Shown here: piece after piece, positions 1 through 10,635 of the stretch | Layout of the letters: every line of letters begins with the position of its first letter | How positions within the stretch are numbered: the first letter of the stretch is position 1 | Assembly: GCA_963662175.1 (NCBI GenBank) | Contig: OY759219.1 | Coordinates: 25,834,908 to 25,898,907 of the forward strand | DNA from: Aradus depressus | Lineage: Eukaryota; Arthropoda; Insecta; Hemiptera; Aradidae | DNA: 64,000 nt | Direction of reading: 5' to 3' | Translations under genes and position numbers: made by a program | The notes under the pieces: model-generated | The model's database searches: none | The model's input: the letters and a program-made list of their open reading frames with translations, nothing else | What the model was told of the DNA's origin: nothing

Positions 1-1275
1 AGAGCTTTCAACTGGATGTATTTGTAATCCATAATAGACTATCCATGCTAATAGGATACGTCATAAAAATGTAATTTAAAAGTGTCTTTTATCCAAGTTG
101 AAAGTGCAGAGACAACTTTAAGAATGTTTAGAGCTTTCAACTGGATGTATTTGTATTCCATAATAGTATATCCATGCTAATAGGATACGTCATAAAAATG
201 TAATTTAAAAGTGTCTTTTATCCAAGTTGAAAGTGCAGAGACAACTTTAAGAATGTTTAGAGCTTTCAACTGGATGTATTTGTATTCCATAATAGTATAT
301 CCATGCTAATAGGATACGTCATAAAAATGTAATCCAAAAGTGTCTTTTATCCAAGTTGAAAGTGCAGAGACAACTTTAAGAATGTTTAGAGCTTTCAACT
401 GGATGTATTTGTATTCCATAATAGTATATCCATGCTAATAGGATACGTCATAAAAATGTAATTTAAAAGTGTCTTTTATCCAAGTTGAAAGTGCAGAGAC
501 AACTTTAAGAATGTTTAGAGCTTTCAACTGGATGTATTTGTATTCCATAATAGTATATCCATGCTAATGGGATACATCATAAAATGTAATTCAAAAATGT
601 CTTTATCCAAGCTTGAAGTGCAGAGACAACTTTAAGAATGTTTAGAGCTTTCAACTGGATGTATTTGTATTCTATAATAGTATATCCATGCTAATAGGAT
701 ACGTCATAAAAATGTAATCCAAAAGTGTCTTTTATCCAAGTTGAAAGTGCAGAGACAACTTTAAGAATGTTTAGAGCTTTCAACTGGATGTATTTGTATT
801 CCATAATAGTATATCCATGCTAATGGGATACATCATAAAATGTAATTCAAAAATCTCTTTATCCAAGTTGAATGTGCAGAGACAACTTTAAGAATGTTTA
901 GAGCTTTCAACTGGATGTATTTGTATTCCATAATAGTATATCCATGCTAATAGGATACGTCATAAAAATGTAATCCAAAAGTGTCTTTTATACAAGTTGA
1001 AAGTGCAGAGACAACTTTAAGAATGTTTAGAGCTTTCAACTGGATGTATTTGTATTCCATAATAGTATATCCATGCTAATAGGATACGTCATAAAAATGT
1101 AATTTAAAAGTGTCTTTTATCCAAGTTGAAAGTGCAGAGACAACTTTAAGAATGTTTAGAGCTTTCAACTGGATGTATTTGTATTCCATAATAGTATATC
1201 CATGCTAATGGGATACATCATAAAATGTAATTCAAAAATGTCTTTATCCAAGCTTGAAGTGCAGAGACAACTTTA
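1..1275. repeat. 129-bp satellite array, 10 units, continuing left of the window
   Basis: Units start at 1, 130, 259, 388, 517, 644, 773, 900, 1029 and 1158. Seven units are 129 bp. The units at 517, 773 and 1158 are a second variant (127 bp where complete) with shared differences such as GGGATACATC for AGGATACGTC. Each unit opens with GCTTTCAACTGGAT and carries ATCCAAGTTGAAAG near its end, an imperfect inverted repeat about 90 bp apart. The array stops abruptly at 1275 inside the last unit. No coding potential is seen. Confidence 0.95.
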
Positions 1276-2190
1276 GACCTTATATTATTATTTCACTTTG
1301 TCCTATTTTCCATATTTGTCAACAAATTTACTCATGGTTTGTACCGTTTTGAATATGCATAATCAACAATTTATAATAAAAAAAAAATTATAATTTTATA
1401 ACTATACAGCTGATATGGGTGTGGAAGGTACAGACCCCACACGCCCAGACTAGGTACACTATCAGCGTTGAGTGTACCCTAAATGGCGGACGAGTATGAC
1501 ACCCTCCTGAATATGACACTGTCCAGACTGTTCTAGACAGGAGCCCCTTCCTGATATACTGTCACCCTTCCTATCATTTCTAATTAAGTCCAGCTTTAAT
1601 TACCAACTCCACCTAATTGTTCTAAAGTCCCATCTTCAAAGTTCTAACTTTACCCTCTAATGAATTCACCATTCCTCTGTGACCTTTTCATAGAGAATTT
1701 TCAGTGCAAAATGTAGTCAGTGTCTCTTCACATTTTTAAAATGAAACTCATGGTTGAGTTTTCAGCAGAGTTTCATGTTTTTTTCTGACTCTTTATACTA
1801 AAAATGAAAAAAAAAAAAAAATTGTCAAAAAGTTTTTGTGTTAGCTATTTTCATAATCCCTCTTTTCCCTTTGTCTGATTTGGCTGAAAATCAATGTGTA
1901 ATAATAATAATATATTGTCAAAGAAATTCTACAAAATTTATAGGTAACGTCCAACGGTAATTTCCATTTTTACTTAAATTTAAAATTAATAAAATCATCA
2001 TAATTATATATTATAAAAATAATCTTTTTTTAAAAGTTCCTTTATATTTGTATTAAAGTTTTTATCACTTAAGTGTCTTACTTCCTGTGATAAGCAGTTG
2101 AACATCTTGAGTCCCAGAAGGTGGTAGCTTCTCTTGGTCTTCTCCAGCCTGCATCTGGGATGACCAGATTGTGTTGCAATCTCAACTGGT
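1276..2190. other. AT-rich stretch without a recognised feature
   Basis: Mostly A/T-rich sequence with A-runs near 1380 and 1806. A short more GC-balanced piece lies at about 1420-1560. No tRNA, convincing open frame or terminal inverted repeat was recognised. Confidence 0.5.
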
Positions 2191-2191
2191 A

Positions 2192-2563
2192 CTACCTTAC
2201 CGACTCTACCAGACTGTACTCCCCCACTGTCAGCTTGATATAGGTCAGACTGTTCAGAATATATAAACAGGACAATGTCAATATATCGAAATCAAGAAAT
2301 AGAGGATGATAATGAGTTCGTTCTGATGCTTCAGCTATTATTCTTATAAATTTATTTTGTAGCCTAAATAAGTGGACACTTCTTGGAGCAGAGCCCCAGT
2401 GGAGATTGCCATAGTTAAGTTGAGGCTGAAATAGTCCATAATAAACTTGTTTCATGACATTTCGGTTCACAACTGGTGTCAACTTCCTCGCGCTGGGTAG
2501 ATCATCCTGTTCAGCTTCCTGGCCACCTTCTCTATGTGATCCGCCCAGTCAAACCTTCTGTCA
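2192..2563 (-). pseudogene. LINE reverse transcriptase C-terminal fragment (Jockey/CR1-like)
   Basis: Read on the minus strand, the frame has the pattern that follows the catalytic core of non-LTR reverse transcriptases: DWADHIEKVARKLNR, then VYYGLFQPQLNYGNLHWGS, then LFRLQNKFIRII. The frame runs upstream past the first methionine to about 2560, so that methionine is not a real start. The catalytic YxDD box and endonuclease are missing, so it is a 5'-truncated remnant. It abuts a PLE family B piece at 2558. Clade is uncertain. Confidence 0.75.
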
Positions 2564-2628
2564 GGATACAGAGTAACAAAATATAAAAAATAAAATAAAA
2601 AACTTGCTTACTATCCCACCCGTACAAT
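2558..2628 (-). mobile_element. PLE family B internal fragment
   Basis: The stretch matches, in reverse, 20530-20600, including the phrases GTACGGGTGGGATAG and GTTACTCTGTA. It sits between the LINE fragment and the family A PLE tail and is probably a truncated insertion. Confidence 0.6.
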
Positions 2629-2629
2629 G

Positions 2630-3060
2630 TGGATTCAAAATTTCTCCTTTGCTAATCCCTTTCAGATAACAAATATCCATGGCAATATTAACCTAGGTTA
2701 AATAATTTTCTGCTTAGTAGCTATATATTGTACAGTTATGTTATATTGTTTTCTTGGAATGTTAATTTTTGTATGTTTTATTTTAATTTTATATTCTTGT
2801 TTTTCAAATAAGTCCACACTTGGTTATTACCGTTAGAACAGAGATTTCCACTCCCCTGGTTTTACCAGAGAAAGGGGACCCTTTCACCTCAGGTACTCTT
2901 AGGTTAATATAAATATGTATGCCTGGCAAATATCTCAATTATTGTTGAACATTGTGCTGACGATGGCGTAAGCCGAAACCGGTACACATTTAAGTATATG
3001 TTTGTGGAATTAGACAATATAAGTGTTCAAAAAAGTGTTTTATCTATCATTTTATTTTAT
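2630..3060 (+). mobile_element. Penelope-like element, family A, 3' tail (copy A1)
   Basis: This copy begins with the last codons of the PLE reading frame (FKISPLLIPF then stop, about 2632-2667), followed by a noncoding tail of about 285 bp, a hammerhead ribozyme, then AGTATATGTTTGTGGAATTAG and about 70 bp more. The same order is seen on the minus strand at 15305-15870 and 38900-39990. The 5' part is missing. Confidence 0.75.
2953..2988 (+). ncRNA. Hammerhead ribozyme, PLE family A (copy A1)
   Basis: Parts in order: stem I strand TGTG; core CTGACGA; one extra T; stem II GGC-GTAA-GCC; core GAAA; stem III ACC/GGT with no loop (a palindrome); cleavage position A after GGT; closing stem I strand CACA. 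Stem I pairs over four bases. A palindromic stem III of three pairs cannot fold well alone, so cleavage would be expected from a dimer, as published for PLE-associated hammerheads. All core bases are present. Activity is inferred. Confidence 0.85.
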
Positions 3061-3125
3061 TCATTCGTATATGTGCTACTGATGATGACACTGTTGAAAA
3101 CCGGTTCTGGTCGCAAATAAAACAT
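3061..3125 (+). ncRNA. Decayed hammerhead, PLE family B (copy B1)
   Basis: CTGATGA (3079-3085), the extra T, GAAA and the AACCGGTT stem III are present, but the 3' strand of stem II is lost by a five-base deletion. It lies directly after the family A tail. Confidence 0.6.
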
Positions 3126-3430
3126 TGGAGGGATTAACACGCTCTAATAACAGCCGTAGTAATGAATGTATTAACACGAAATGTCATATGTAAATTTAAA
3201 ACCCCCTAAGGAGAAAACACCTATTAATTTTTAGCGGAATCGGCCAAAGGGAAGAAGATCATTACAAAAACCCTAATTGCTGGCGATGTATTGACACGAA
3301 ATTTGGTGTGAGAATTTAGAAGTTTTTCAGATAACTGTTGATTTTTAGCCGATTAGTTTTATAGAAAGAACCAAAATTTAATTGATTAATACTTGCTTGG
3401 AAAGTACATGTTTAATGGGAAATTTATGGA
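3126..3430 (+). repeat. Family C repeat, body fragment
   Basis: Contains two body modules of the common family C repeat, marked by AATGAATGTATTAACACGAAA and a TTAGCGGAATCGGCC-type phrase. It ends near the GATTAATACTTGCTTGG phrase that precedes the family 3' end. Confidence 0.7.
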
Positions 3431-3934
3431 CATCAGGCAAAGATTTATTCTGATAACACTTACCAAAAGGTCGGATAAGAAATTTTCAAACAAGCTGAGT
3501 GAGATCCAAGTTTCACAAGACAAATAACAACTTGAAGGTCCCTTTAGACCGGCGTTTCAGCTAAAGCTTTTAGTTTGACACAGTTCAAGTAATAACGAGA
3601 AGTCTTCTATTTTCTTGATCTTCTCGCTTCAGTTTTCAAACAAAAAATCAACCAAGTTATAACACAATCAAGAAGATCTGGCAGCACTTGACCTTTGAAA
3701 GTTATTGGGAACTTAGCAAAATATCTGGGGCTGCATTGTTAGTTTTGTAAGCAGGTTAGTAACGTTAAATTTTCAATAATTTTGAGATCATGGAAGAGAA
3801 GAACATTTAACAAGGAATATCTTGTGATGGATGCAATTTTTCGATTAAATTAATAGTTTTAGAGTAAATAAAAGTATTGGTTGAAAAATTGACACTTTTT
3901 TATTATATATTTTATTTATATATTTCACAGGACG
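3431..3934. other. AT-rich stretch without a recognised feature
   Basis: No gene, RNA or terminal repeat recognised. Confidence 0.4.
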
Positions 3935-5156
3935 ATTTTCGGCCTGTCTCGCAAACCGATGAATCTTCGAATAATTGTATTTCATAGCAGAAGTAAATTG
4001 GTCTCCATTATCATCCGATTTCAGTCAAAATCTAGTGAGATCTAAGTTGACATGAGCTGTGACATTTTTATTTCAAATTTCAAGTTCATCGCTGCAATCG
4101 TTTCTGAATTATAGGACTCAAAAAGTTCCAATCATATATATCTATACACATGATCAAAATGTATTCAGGGGACCTTCACACTTCTCAAAAATAGTTTTCA
4201 AAACGACATTTTAGTTTCCGGCATGTATCTCGGAAACCGCGCGACTTTCGAAAATTACTAATTAAAAAACTACTTTTTGCATATAAAGTGTTTTCTTTTG
4301 TTTTCTCTAAAATTTTTATTCGAAGGGATTTTTTAATCATGACAAAAATAGTCAAGAAAAGAAGCATATTTTGTTAAAATGTACTTAGGCCTTGGAATAA
4401 AGTGGTCATAATTATTCTCCGATTTTGAGGAAGATCTAATCAGATCTCAGCAGGGGCGTAGCCAAGAGTTTGAGCAGGAGGGGACAAAGTTAGGCTATAG
4501 GGGTGGGGGTATAGACTCCCGGGGGCACAGCCCGCACTTTCAGTGGTTAGCGCTGCAGACTTTTTGTTATTAATTTGGGAGACTCGGACCCTTAGAAGCC
4601 CCACATGAGGTTACCACTGACTGTAATACTTAAGTTGACTTTACATGAGCAGCAGCAAATGCACGCTGTGGTTTCTGTGCTTTTAGAATTAAACGGCTCA
4701 CATCCAATAGCGTGCATTTGCTGTTGCTGCGCTTTGCATTTTTAGTACGCATATAAAATCAGCTTTAAGAGTATAAAGTATAACATAAATGAAGATTTTG
4801 AGCGAGGAAATGAAATGATGGAATTCATGTATATTTAAATAAATGTAATATGACTTGTTTTGTACATGTACATTTATGTAACAGCTGAGTGCTGATTTGA
4901 GAATCAGACGCACGGAAAACGTCCTCCCCCTGCCCTCCCTGGCTACGCCCCTGGATCTAAGTTCGCATATGTGGCATCATCATTTCAAATTCAAGTTCAT
5001 AGCTGCAATTCTATCTGCGTTAGAGCGCTCTCAAACAGACGTACAGACAGACATTTTCGAAAATGGTCGGGACCTTGAAACGTGAAAATCTGTTTGAAAA
5101 CTCGACCTTGAATTCTCTTCCGATTACAATACCTTATATTATAGGTATAAGGAAGT
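3935..5156 (-). repeat. Family F repeat, interrupted by a hAT MITE
   Basis: Family F copies share a palindromic head like TTATACCTATAGTATAA and a body with phrases such as TTCAAATTTCAAGTTCATAG. Here the head is at the right end (about 5122-5156), so the copy is on the minus strand. Removing the MITE at 4451-4953 with one target duplication joins the two halves. Other copies: 5475-5760, 28880-29215, 56200-56500 and 63336-64000. Superfamily unknown. Confidence 0.6.
4451..4953 (+). mobile_element. hAT-type MITE, complete (503 bp)
   Basis: Ends are CAGGGGCGTAGCCA and TGGCTACGCCCCTG, forming terminal inverted repeats. Flanks are GATCTCAG (4443-4450) and GATCTAAG (4954-4961), an 8-bp target duplication with one mismatch, as expected for hAT. 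No transposase frame is present. Two relatives are in the window, at 27514 and 62668. Confidence 0.85.
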
Positions 5157-5474
5157 AAAAACAGTTGTCATATGTCAGTTATTACTTTTCCGACGGGAAC
5201 TCTCTAACTTTTCCCACTGTCAACAGTGATTTCCTGAAGTTGGACCCTGTCATCTCTGTGGGATGTCATCCTTGGTCGGTCGTTATTAATGTTACAAAAC
5301 ATCTTCCATGACTCAAGGGCCCTTCATCACTCTCATCTTGGTCACTCCTCATCCCTAATTATAGGACATTGATAGCAGTAATAATATTAATAATATAGTG
5401 AAGATCTCCCTTAATGGATATACCTCAATAACGGACACCTTCCTATAATGGAAGTTTTAATTTTCTTATGCCTT
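5157..5474. other. Stretch without a recognised feature
   Basis: No gene or repeat family recognised. Confidence 0.4.
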
Positions 5475-5760
5475 TAGTAAAAGAGTAATATTATAACTGA
5501 GCGGAAATCCGAGATCGAGTTTTCAATACGTTTTGATCATATTCGTGATGATGTGTATTGGTGTATGTGTTTGGAAAGTTGTGAGCGCTCCACCGCAAAA
5601 CGATTGAAGCCATGAACTTGAAATTTGGAATGTGCCAACTTAGATCTGATTAAATTTTGGCCGAAATCAGACAAAAATCAAGACCACTTTACTTCGGGAC
5701 CTAAGTACATTTTACAAGCTACTGCATACATTTATGACGTAATCAAAAATCGAAAAAAGA
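5475..5760 (+). repeat. Family F repeat copy
   Basis: Shares the family F order: palindrome-like head, GATCGAGTTTTCAATACGTT, GTGTGTATTGG-type stretch, GAGCGCTCCACCGC, AACTTGAAATTTGG, TTTTGGCCGAAATC and AAGACCACTTTAC. Truncated around 5760. Confidence 0.6.
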
Positions 5761-5828
5761 GTTAGTTATTACCGCCACCATGGCTCCTGGTTTATTATTA
5801 GTATTTTTTGGAGAGGGATTTGTAAGCG

Positions 5829-5870
5829 TGTTTGGTATAAGAAAGTCCTGTAACGGCCACATTATATATG
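5829..5870 (+). repeat. Short recurrent GGTATAAGAAAGTCCTG block
   Basis: The block GTGTTTGGTATAAGAAAGTCC plus a GGCCACATTA-like phrase recurs at about 22917-22955, 29600-29645 and 61900-61935 and inverted near 46870, often close to a family C head. It may be the flank or end of a larger repeat. Confidence 0.5.
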
Positions 5871-5876
5871 TATTTA

Positions 5877-5877
5877 T

Positions 5878-5945
<68 letters not shown>
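5877..5945. repeat. (TA)n microsatellite
   Basis: About 69 bp of nearly pure TA with one early TG interruption. The small frames on both strands here are by-products of the repeat. Confidence 0.95.
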
Positions 5946-5947
<2 letters not shown>

Positions 5948-6082
5948 CATTTTATTAATAACTAAATTGCTCCCTTTTACTGTGTATAAAGAAATGCAAA
6001 TTTAAAGAAATTGAAGAAAAAAAAATTATTAAAGCTCTTTGTTTTTAAGAGAAAATGTAAAAAAAAAAAAATTATCGATAAT

Positions 6083-6315
6083 CTATGCAAGGAGGTGAAG
6101 GACGGAGACTTGATACCCAAGACAAGGATTGTAAAAGGCGACAAGAAAAGTTTTTAATAGTTGTCGAGGGGCAGTGTTCTTTAAGAGGCTCTCAAGTGCA
6201 GAAACGATAAAAGTTAAGTCCTTTTTTTTAGAGACATTCCTCTCTGAAGTGACATCCCCAGGGTGAGGACCTGGCCTGACTTGAAGAATAGGTGAACGTA
6301 TACTTTGGTTCAACT
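6083..6315 (-). pseudogene. Possible LINE reverse transcriptase fragment
   Basis: The minus-strand frame contains LLKTFLVAFYNPCLGYQVSV. This resembles the segment after the catalytic core in Jockey/CR1-like LINEs (xxLKxxYYAFxxPxLxYG). No catalytic motif is present and the match is weak. It could be a chance frame. Confidence 0.3.
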
Positions 6316-6357
6316 TTCAGGAAGAGATGAGAGAAAATCAGGGAAATAGTGGCTTTT

Positions 6358-6846
6358 AGAGCCTGGTCCCTATCTCCGTTATACAGGGGATAGGGGATAA
6401 ATAGGGACTCTTAAAGTCTGGTCCCTATCTCCGTTATACAGGGGATAGAGCCTGCTTCCTATCTACGTTATACAGGGAATAGATAAATAGTGGGATAAAT
6501 AGTGAATAGATAAATATACAGGGGATAGGGGATAAATAGGGACTGTTACAGTCTGGTCCCTATCTCTGTTATACAGGGGATTGAGCCTGCTTCCTATCTA
6601 CGTTATACAGGGGATAGATAAATAGTGGCTCTTAGAGCCTGCTTCCTATTTCCGTTATAGTCTGGTCCCTATCTCCGTTATACAGGGGATAGGGGATAAA
6701 TAGGGACTCTTAGAGGCTGGTCCCTATCTCTGTTATACAAGGGATAGAGCTTGCTTCCTATCTACGTTATACAGGGGATAGGGGATAAATAGGGATTCAG
6801 AGCCTGGCCCCTATCTCCGTTATACAGGGGATAGAAGATAAATAGG
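6358..6846. repeat. Complex minisatellite with hairpin units
   Basis: Subunits alternate between GGTCCCTATCTCCGTTATAC and a CTTCCTATCTACGTTATAC form, each followed by AGGGGATAG-type sequence and often GGGATAAATAGGGA. Distances between like subunits include 55-56 bp. CCTATC and GATAGG in one unit are complementary, so each unit can form a six-pair hairpin. Confidence 0.85.
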
Positions 6847-7310
6847 CTATGAATTGTATCGACACGAAATTTTAAATCTGTGACTAAAACCTCATATAGA
6901 CAACACATCGATTTTCAGCTAAATCGGCCAAACGAGAAGTAGAGATTAGGGAAGAGGCTTAACTCAAGAACTATAATAACTGCCAATAGAATGCGTCGAC
7001 ACAAAATGTCAGATGAGCAATCAAAACCCCATAAGGACAATGCTTATTAATTTTCAGCGGAATCGGCAAGAGGGAAGGAGGGGGTCAGAGGGGAGCACAT
7101 CTCAAAAACCCCAATACATGAAATATATAAATATATTTCATGTATTGGGATTTTTGAGTTGAAGTCATAACCTGTCGAATTTCAGAGTTATCGGTTGAAG
7201 GGAAGGGGGGTTCAGGAGTGGGGCTCAACTCAAAAATCCTAATAACTGGCGATGTAAAGAATTTGTCGACACAAAATTCCTTTCTATAAATCGGAAGTCT
7301 CATAAAACGA
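6847..7310 (+). repeat. Family C repeat, body modules
   Basis: Three body modules about 130-145 bp long, marked by GTATCGACACGAAATTTT-like phrases, TTTTCAGCxxAATCGGC, and a purine-rich GGGAAGG block followed by CTCAACTCAAAAA. A 58-bp palindrome lies inside. Head and 3' end are missing. Confidence 0.75.
7101..7158. repeat. 58-bp palindrome
   Basis: The left arm begins CTCAAAAA and continues through CCCAATACATGAAATATAT. The right arm is its reverse complement, with one C/T mismatch over 29 bp and no real spacer. The inner 19 bp per arm are perfect. It lies where two family C modules meet head to head. Confidence 0.9.
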
Positions 7311-7800
7311 AAGAACTTTTCCGAGTAAAAATTTTTTCACCGTTTTAAGATAAACCATTTGTTATTATAATTATCCCCTCATACTTACAAAAAATACCAC
7401 TTTTAATGAAGCGGAAGCCTAGGATTTCTCCTCAAAAGATGTATACATATTTACAAGGATGGATGAATGAATTTCCCACATTCATTCTTTCACAATTGTT
7501 TTAAAAATGAAAATGTAAAGACCTTTGGAAAAGTGGTAAAAACATTTCTTGAAGTTTCCCAGACGTGGTCAAGAAAAGTTGAGAAAAGTACGTACCATGA
7601 ATAAAAAATGGTTAGGACTTAACGTATCTCCTTGCCCCAAGGGGCTGAAGTCCCCCCCCCCCCCCCCCCCACCTTCAGAAGAATAAAATTACAATATTTC
7701 TGGTTAGAGAGGGGTTGGGACCATGTTGGGACTCGGCCTTCTAGCTCTTACTTATATTTCCACTAACATTCACCTTCTTCACATAACTAGTTATTATTTC
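7311..7800. other. Stretch without a gene; C homopolymer at 7650-7671
   Basis: Contains a run of about 20 C residues. Nothing else was recognised. Confidence 0.5.
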
Positions 7801-7989
7801 CTACCCAGCTATACAAAGTATAAGGGAAGTTATGTAATTGGTCAGAAATTCGACGTTGAGTTTTCACCTGAATTTCCGACTCCCTGACTCAAAAAAAAAA
7901 AAATCTTGTCTGTCTGTGTGTGGGTCAGTGATCATGATAACTCGCGATATAATGAATGTATCAACACGAAATTTTATATGTGTATCCAG

Positions 7990-8877
7990 CAGTGCCGGAT
8001 TAAGACTACTTGATGCTCTAAGCAATCCACGCCTGTGGGCCCCCCTATCCACGAGTATCGGTCTTTAAAATTTTTTTAACGGATTTAATACAACGAGATA
8101 GATCATTACGTACCTTAGAATATGTACGAATGACGAAAGAGATACGTGGAGTAGGTATTACAATAAAAACCAAAGCATAAATTTTTTTATTTATTGAAAT
8201 GCGACTTGCGACTTTTACGGGCATTAAATTCGCGGACAATAGTTTTTAAGTTTTCAACGTTCTTAGCATATCTGTCTCTATATATAATATTGATAAAGCA
8301 TCGAGCCTTTCCTGCAGCATCGTCGTCTTTTTTCATTTTTTATTATTTCCAATTTCGAAAAAGATCGTTCCGCTGTGCAGTTCGATACCATCAGGCATAA
8401 AAATATACGCAGGTCTGTGTCCACATTAGGAAACGCTGTCTCAATTTTATCATCGTGTATTATTTTGTACAATTGTGCGTGAGTTTTATGTGAACTTGTG
8501 CGAGGCAAATCACTGGAACTTATTTTGTTTATGACATATGAATGAAACTGCCGGTTTCTAAATCGGTATTAAGGTCTTGTGGATGTGTGTCTACTAAATT
8601 TCTACAATGCTGACTGTATTCTGAAGTTTGATCGGGGCACATAATTTTATCGGCATCGGGTATTTTAGTCAGGAATGAGAATTTGTCTGTTATTTCTTTG
8701 TATATCTCTCCCCTTCTTCGCATCTCTACATTTAATTTATCAATGACGCCATAAAAACTCTTGCGCGGGTTTCTAAATTATCAAAGTCGCCTCATAATTT
8801 TTCTAAAAAATATTTTTTCGGTGCCTTTTATGGTGCCCCCCGAGACGTGATGCCCTAAGCAATTGCTTAATTTGCTG
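7990..8877 (-). mobile_element. hAT transposon remnant (888 bp) with exact target duplication
   Basis: Ends are CAGTGCCGGATTAAG at the left and TTAATTTGCTG at the right, which is weakly inverted. The flanks are identical 8-bp copies of GTATCCAG at 7982-7989 and 8878-8885, the hAT hallmark. It carries a decayed transposase on the minus strand and lies inside a family C repeat. Confidence 0.9.
8190..8730 (-). pseudogene. hAT transposase C-terminal remnant
   Basis: The 5' half has RRRGEIYKEITDKFSFL and NLVDTHPQDLNTDLE, resembling the segment before the hAT dimerisation domain. The 3' half has FPNVDTDLRIFLCLMVSNC followed by AERSFSKLEIIKNEKRR, the conserved hAT dimerisation signature. After a frame change RLDALSILYIETDMLR follows, as in intact hAT proteins. 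At least two frameshifts and a stop break it, and the catalytic core is absent, so it is inactive. Confidence 0.85.
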
Positions 8878-9250
8878 GTATCCAGAACCTTCTGTGGACA
8901 ACACTTATAAATTTTCAGCTAAACTGGGGAAAGGAAAGGGGAGGATTGGGGGGAGGCTTAACACTCCTTAACTGCAGTTGTAATGAATGTATTGACATGA
9001 AATGTATTAATTTTCAGCGAAATCAGCAAAAAAAAAAGGGGGGATCAGAAGAAGGCTCAACACGAAAACCCTAATTACTGCCAATGTAATTAACGTATCA
9101 ATAAAAAATTTAGTATAAATCAATTTTAGATTTTTAATACAAAGGATAGTTTGATTCTGGAAAGAGAGAGAAGACTCAAATAAATAGTTAATGAAATCCT
9201 TCTGGGAAAAGACATTGCAGGTGATTCAATTTATTTTTTCTGAAGTGCAG

Positions 9251-9785
9251 GCGCTGTAAGCAATTGGCTGAGACGCAACGCCTTTTAGCAATATTGCTTT
9301 TCAAAAAAAAAAAAAAAAGGCATTTTATTGTTTATTTCTTAAACTTTTTTTATCCTACAGACATTTACGAAATTAAATATCTCTCTTTAGAATAAAGAAC
9401 CATTATTGTTCACATTACTGGGTTTTTTCTGTCATTGTTTCTACCTCTTCGAAGTAATTTCCCATTTCTTTTTTTTTCCCCTCTTATTTTCTTTTATTTC
9501 CAAGTTCGTCTTTTTAAGAGCCATATGGAGAGATTAGAAAAGTGACATTGGCTTTAAAAATATATTATTCTGATTAATATTTTTTTTTTTTAACAGTGCA
9601 TTTTTAAGTAATTTATTCTTGATTAATTAATAACGTAAAACAAATCAAGGTAATACAAAAATTATTGAAATATGATAGTACTCGGTTCCGAGGTGCATGC
9701 AGTCTTAGGCCGGCCGCGCATTAGCAACTTTTTCGAAGCAACTGCTTAATCACAAAAATTAAACTAATTAATTAATAATTAATTA
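9251..9785. other. AT-rich stretch without a recognised feature
   Basis: Homopolymer-rich (A-run near 9302, T-runs near 9467 and 9580). No gene recognised. Confidence 0.4.
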
Positions 9786-9789
9786 GTGT

Positions 9790-10205
9790 AGCTCTAGAAC
9801 CCGCTGACGTGTCTTGGCTTCCTCCAACGTCAATCACCATGTGTCCCTGTTTAGTGCTGCTGTCATCCAGTTACGGATCCCGATGCTCCTGACGTCTTTT
9901 GCCACGCAGTCAGACCACCGCAGCCTCGGTCTTCCCACTCTTCGACGTCCATATAAGGGCTCAGATAGAAGTTTCTTCGGGATCATATCCTCATGCATTC
10001 TGGCGACATGGCCGGCCCATCTTAGTCTGCCCAGTTTTACCACAGTAGCAATGTCTGGCTCGTTGTACAGCTCGTACACCTCCTGATTGCTTCTGCGTCT
10101 CCATTATCCTCCGTCGCAAACGGGGCCAAAAACTCGACGGAGGACTTTGAAAGAAATCCGGCCCTCGGCTTTAGTTGTGGTTCATGTTTCCGAGCCATAC
10201 GTGAG
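9790..10205 (-). pseudogene. LINE C-terminal fragment (RTE/I-like, GHVARM type)
   Basis: On the minus strand: LTYGSET, RVFGPVCDGG, EVYELYNEPDIATVVKLGRL, RWAGHVARMHED, RRRVGRPRLRWSD and LTLEEAKTRQRVLEL. This is the usual C-terminal order after the reverse transcriptase in LINEs whose ends read RLRWxGHVxRM...GRPxxRWxD. A stop and frameshifts near 10100-10190 show decay. Catalytic domains are missing. Confidence 0.85.
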
Positions 10206-10249
10206 TAACTAAACTCAAAATGGAAATTATCAAAATATTTTTACTGCTA

Positions 10250-10635
10250 ACTAATAGACGAAGTATAGGAAAAATTATGTTTTCGAGCAGAAATTCTACG
10301 CTTTTTCATAGGAATTTTATGTTTTATACCCCCGATTCCAAAACTGAAAAGAAAAAAATGCCTATCTTTGTACATGTGAACACAATTATTCCCGACATAA
10401 TGAATATATCGAGCCATTTTTATTCCAAACCGTCAAAAGAGATGGCCAGAAGAGGGGGTTACACTCAAAAACCTTAATAACTGAAGAAATTTAGTATGAT
10501 GATTCAGACAAGACACCTTTGATTTTCAGTCATATCAGTAAATATCAGAGGGAGAGCGAACACTTAACTGATTAATTTGTGCAGGAGAATAAATTGCCTG
10601 TGATTCACCGACGATTTTTTATTACTGTCACACAG
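10250..10635 (+). repeat. Family C repeat, head and 3' end
   Basis: Head GACGAAGTATAGG, then GAAATTCTACG, one shortened body, and the 3' end CTGTGATTCACCGACGATTT. Confidence 0.75.

Larger units (their letters stand above)
7803..9250 (+). repeat. Family C repeat, near full length, interrupted by hAT
   Basis: Starts with the family head AGCTATACAAAGTATAAGGG and GAAGTTATGTAAT, then GTCAGAAATTCGACG, CTGTGTGTGG and body modules. It ends at GGTGATTCAATTTATTTTTT. The hAT element at 7990-8877 splits it, and both junctions carry the 8-bp duplication GTATCCAG. No protein is encoded. Confidence 0.75.

Noticed and set aside
1..1275. CRISPR-like array
   Set aside because: Units are contiguous 129-bp repeats without unique spacers, in a eukaryotic repeat context.
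3101..3112. Family B as a non-ribozyme because of GAAAACC
   Set aside because: First judged to carry an extra A in the core. Placing that A in stem III gives an AACC/GGTT helix, a TTC cleavage site and a pairing stem I, so the rejection was withdrawn.
5743..5965. Tyr/Ile-repeat frames on both strands
   Set aside because: Translations of the (TA)n tract.
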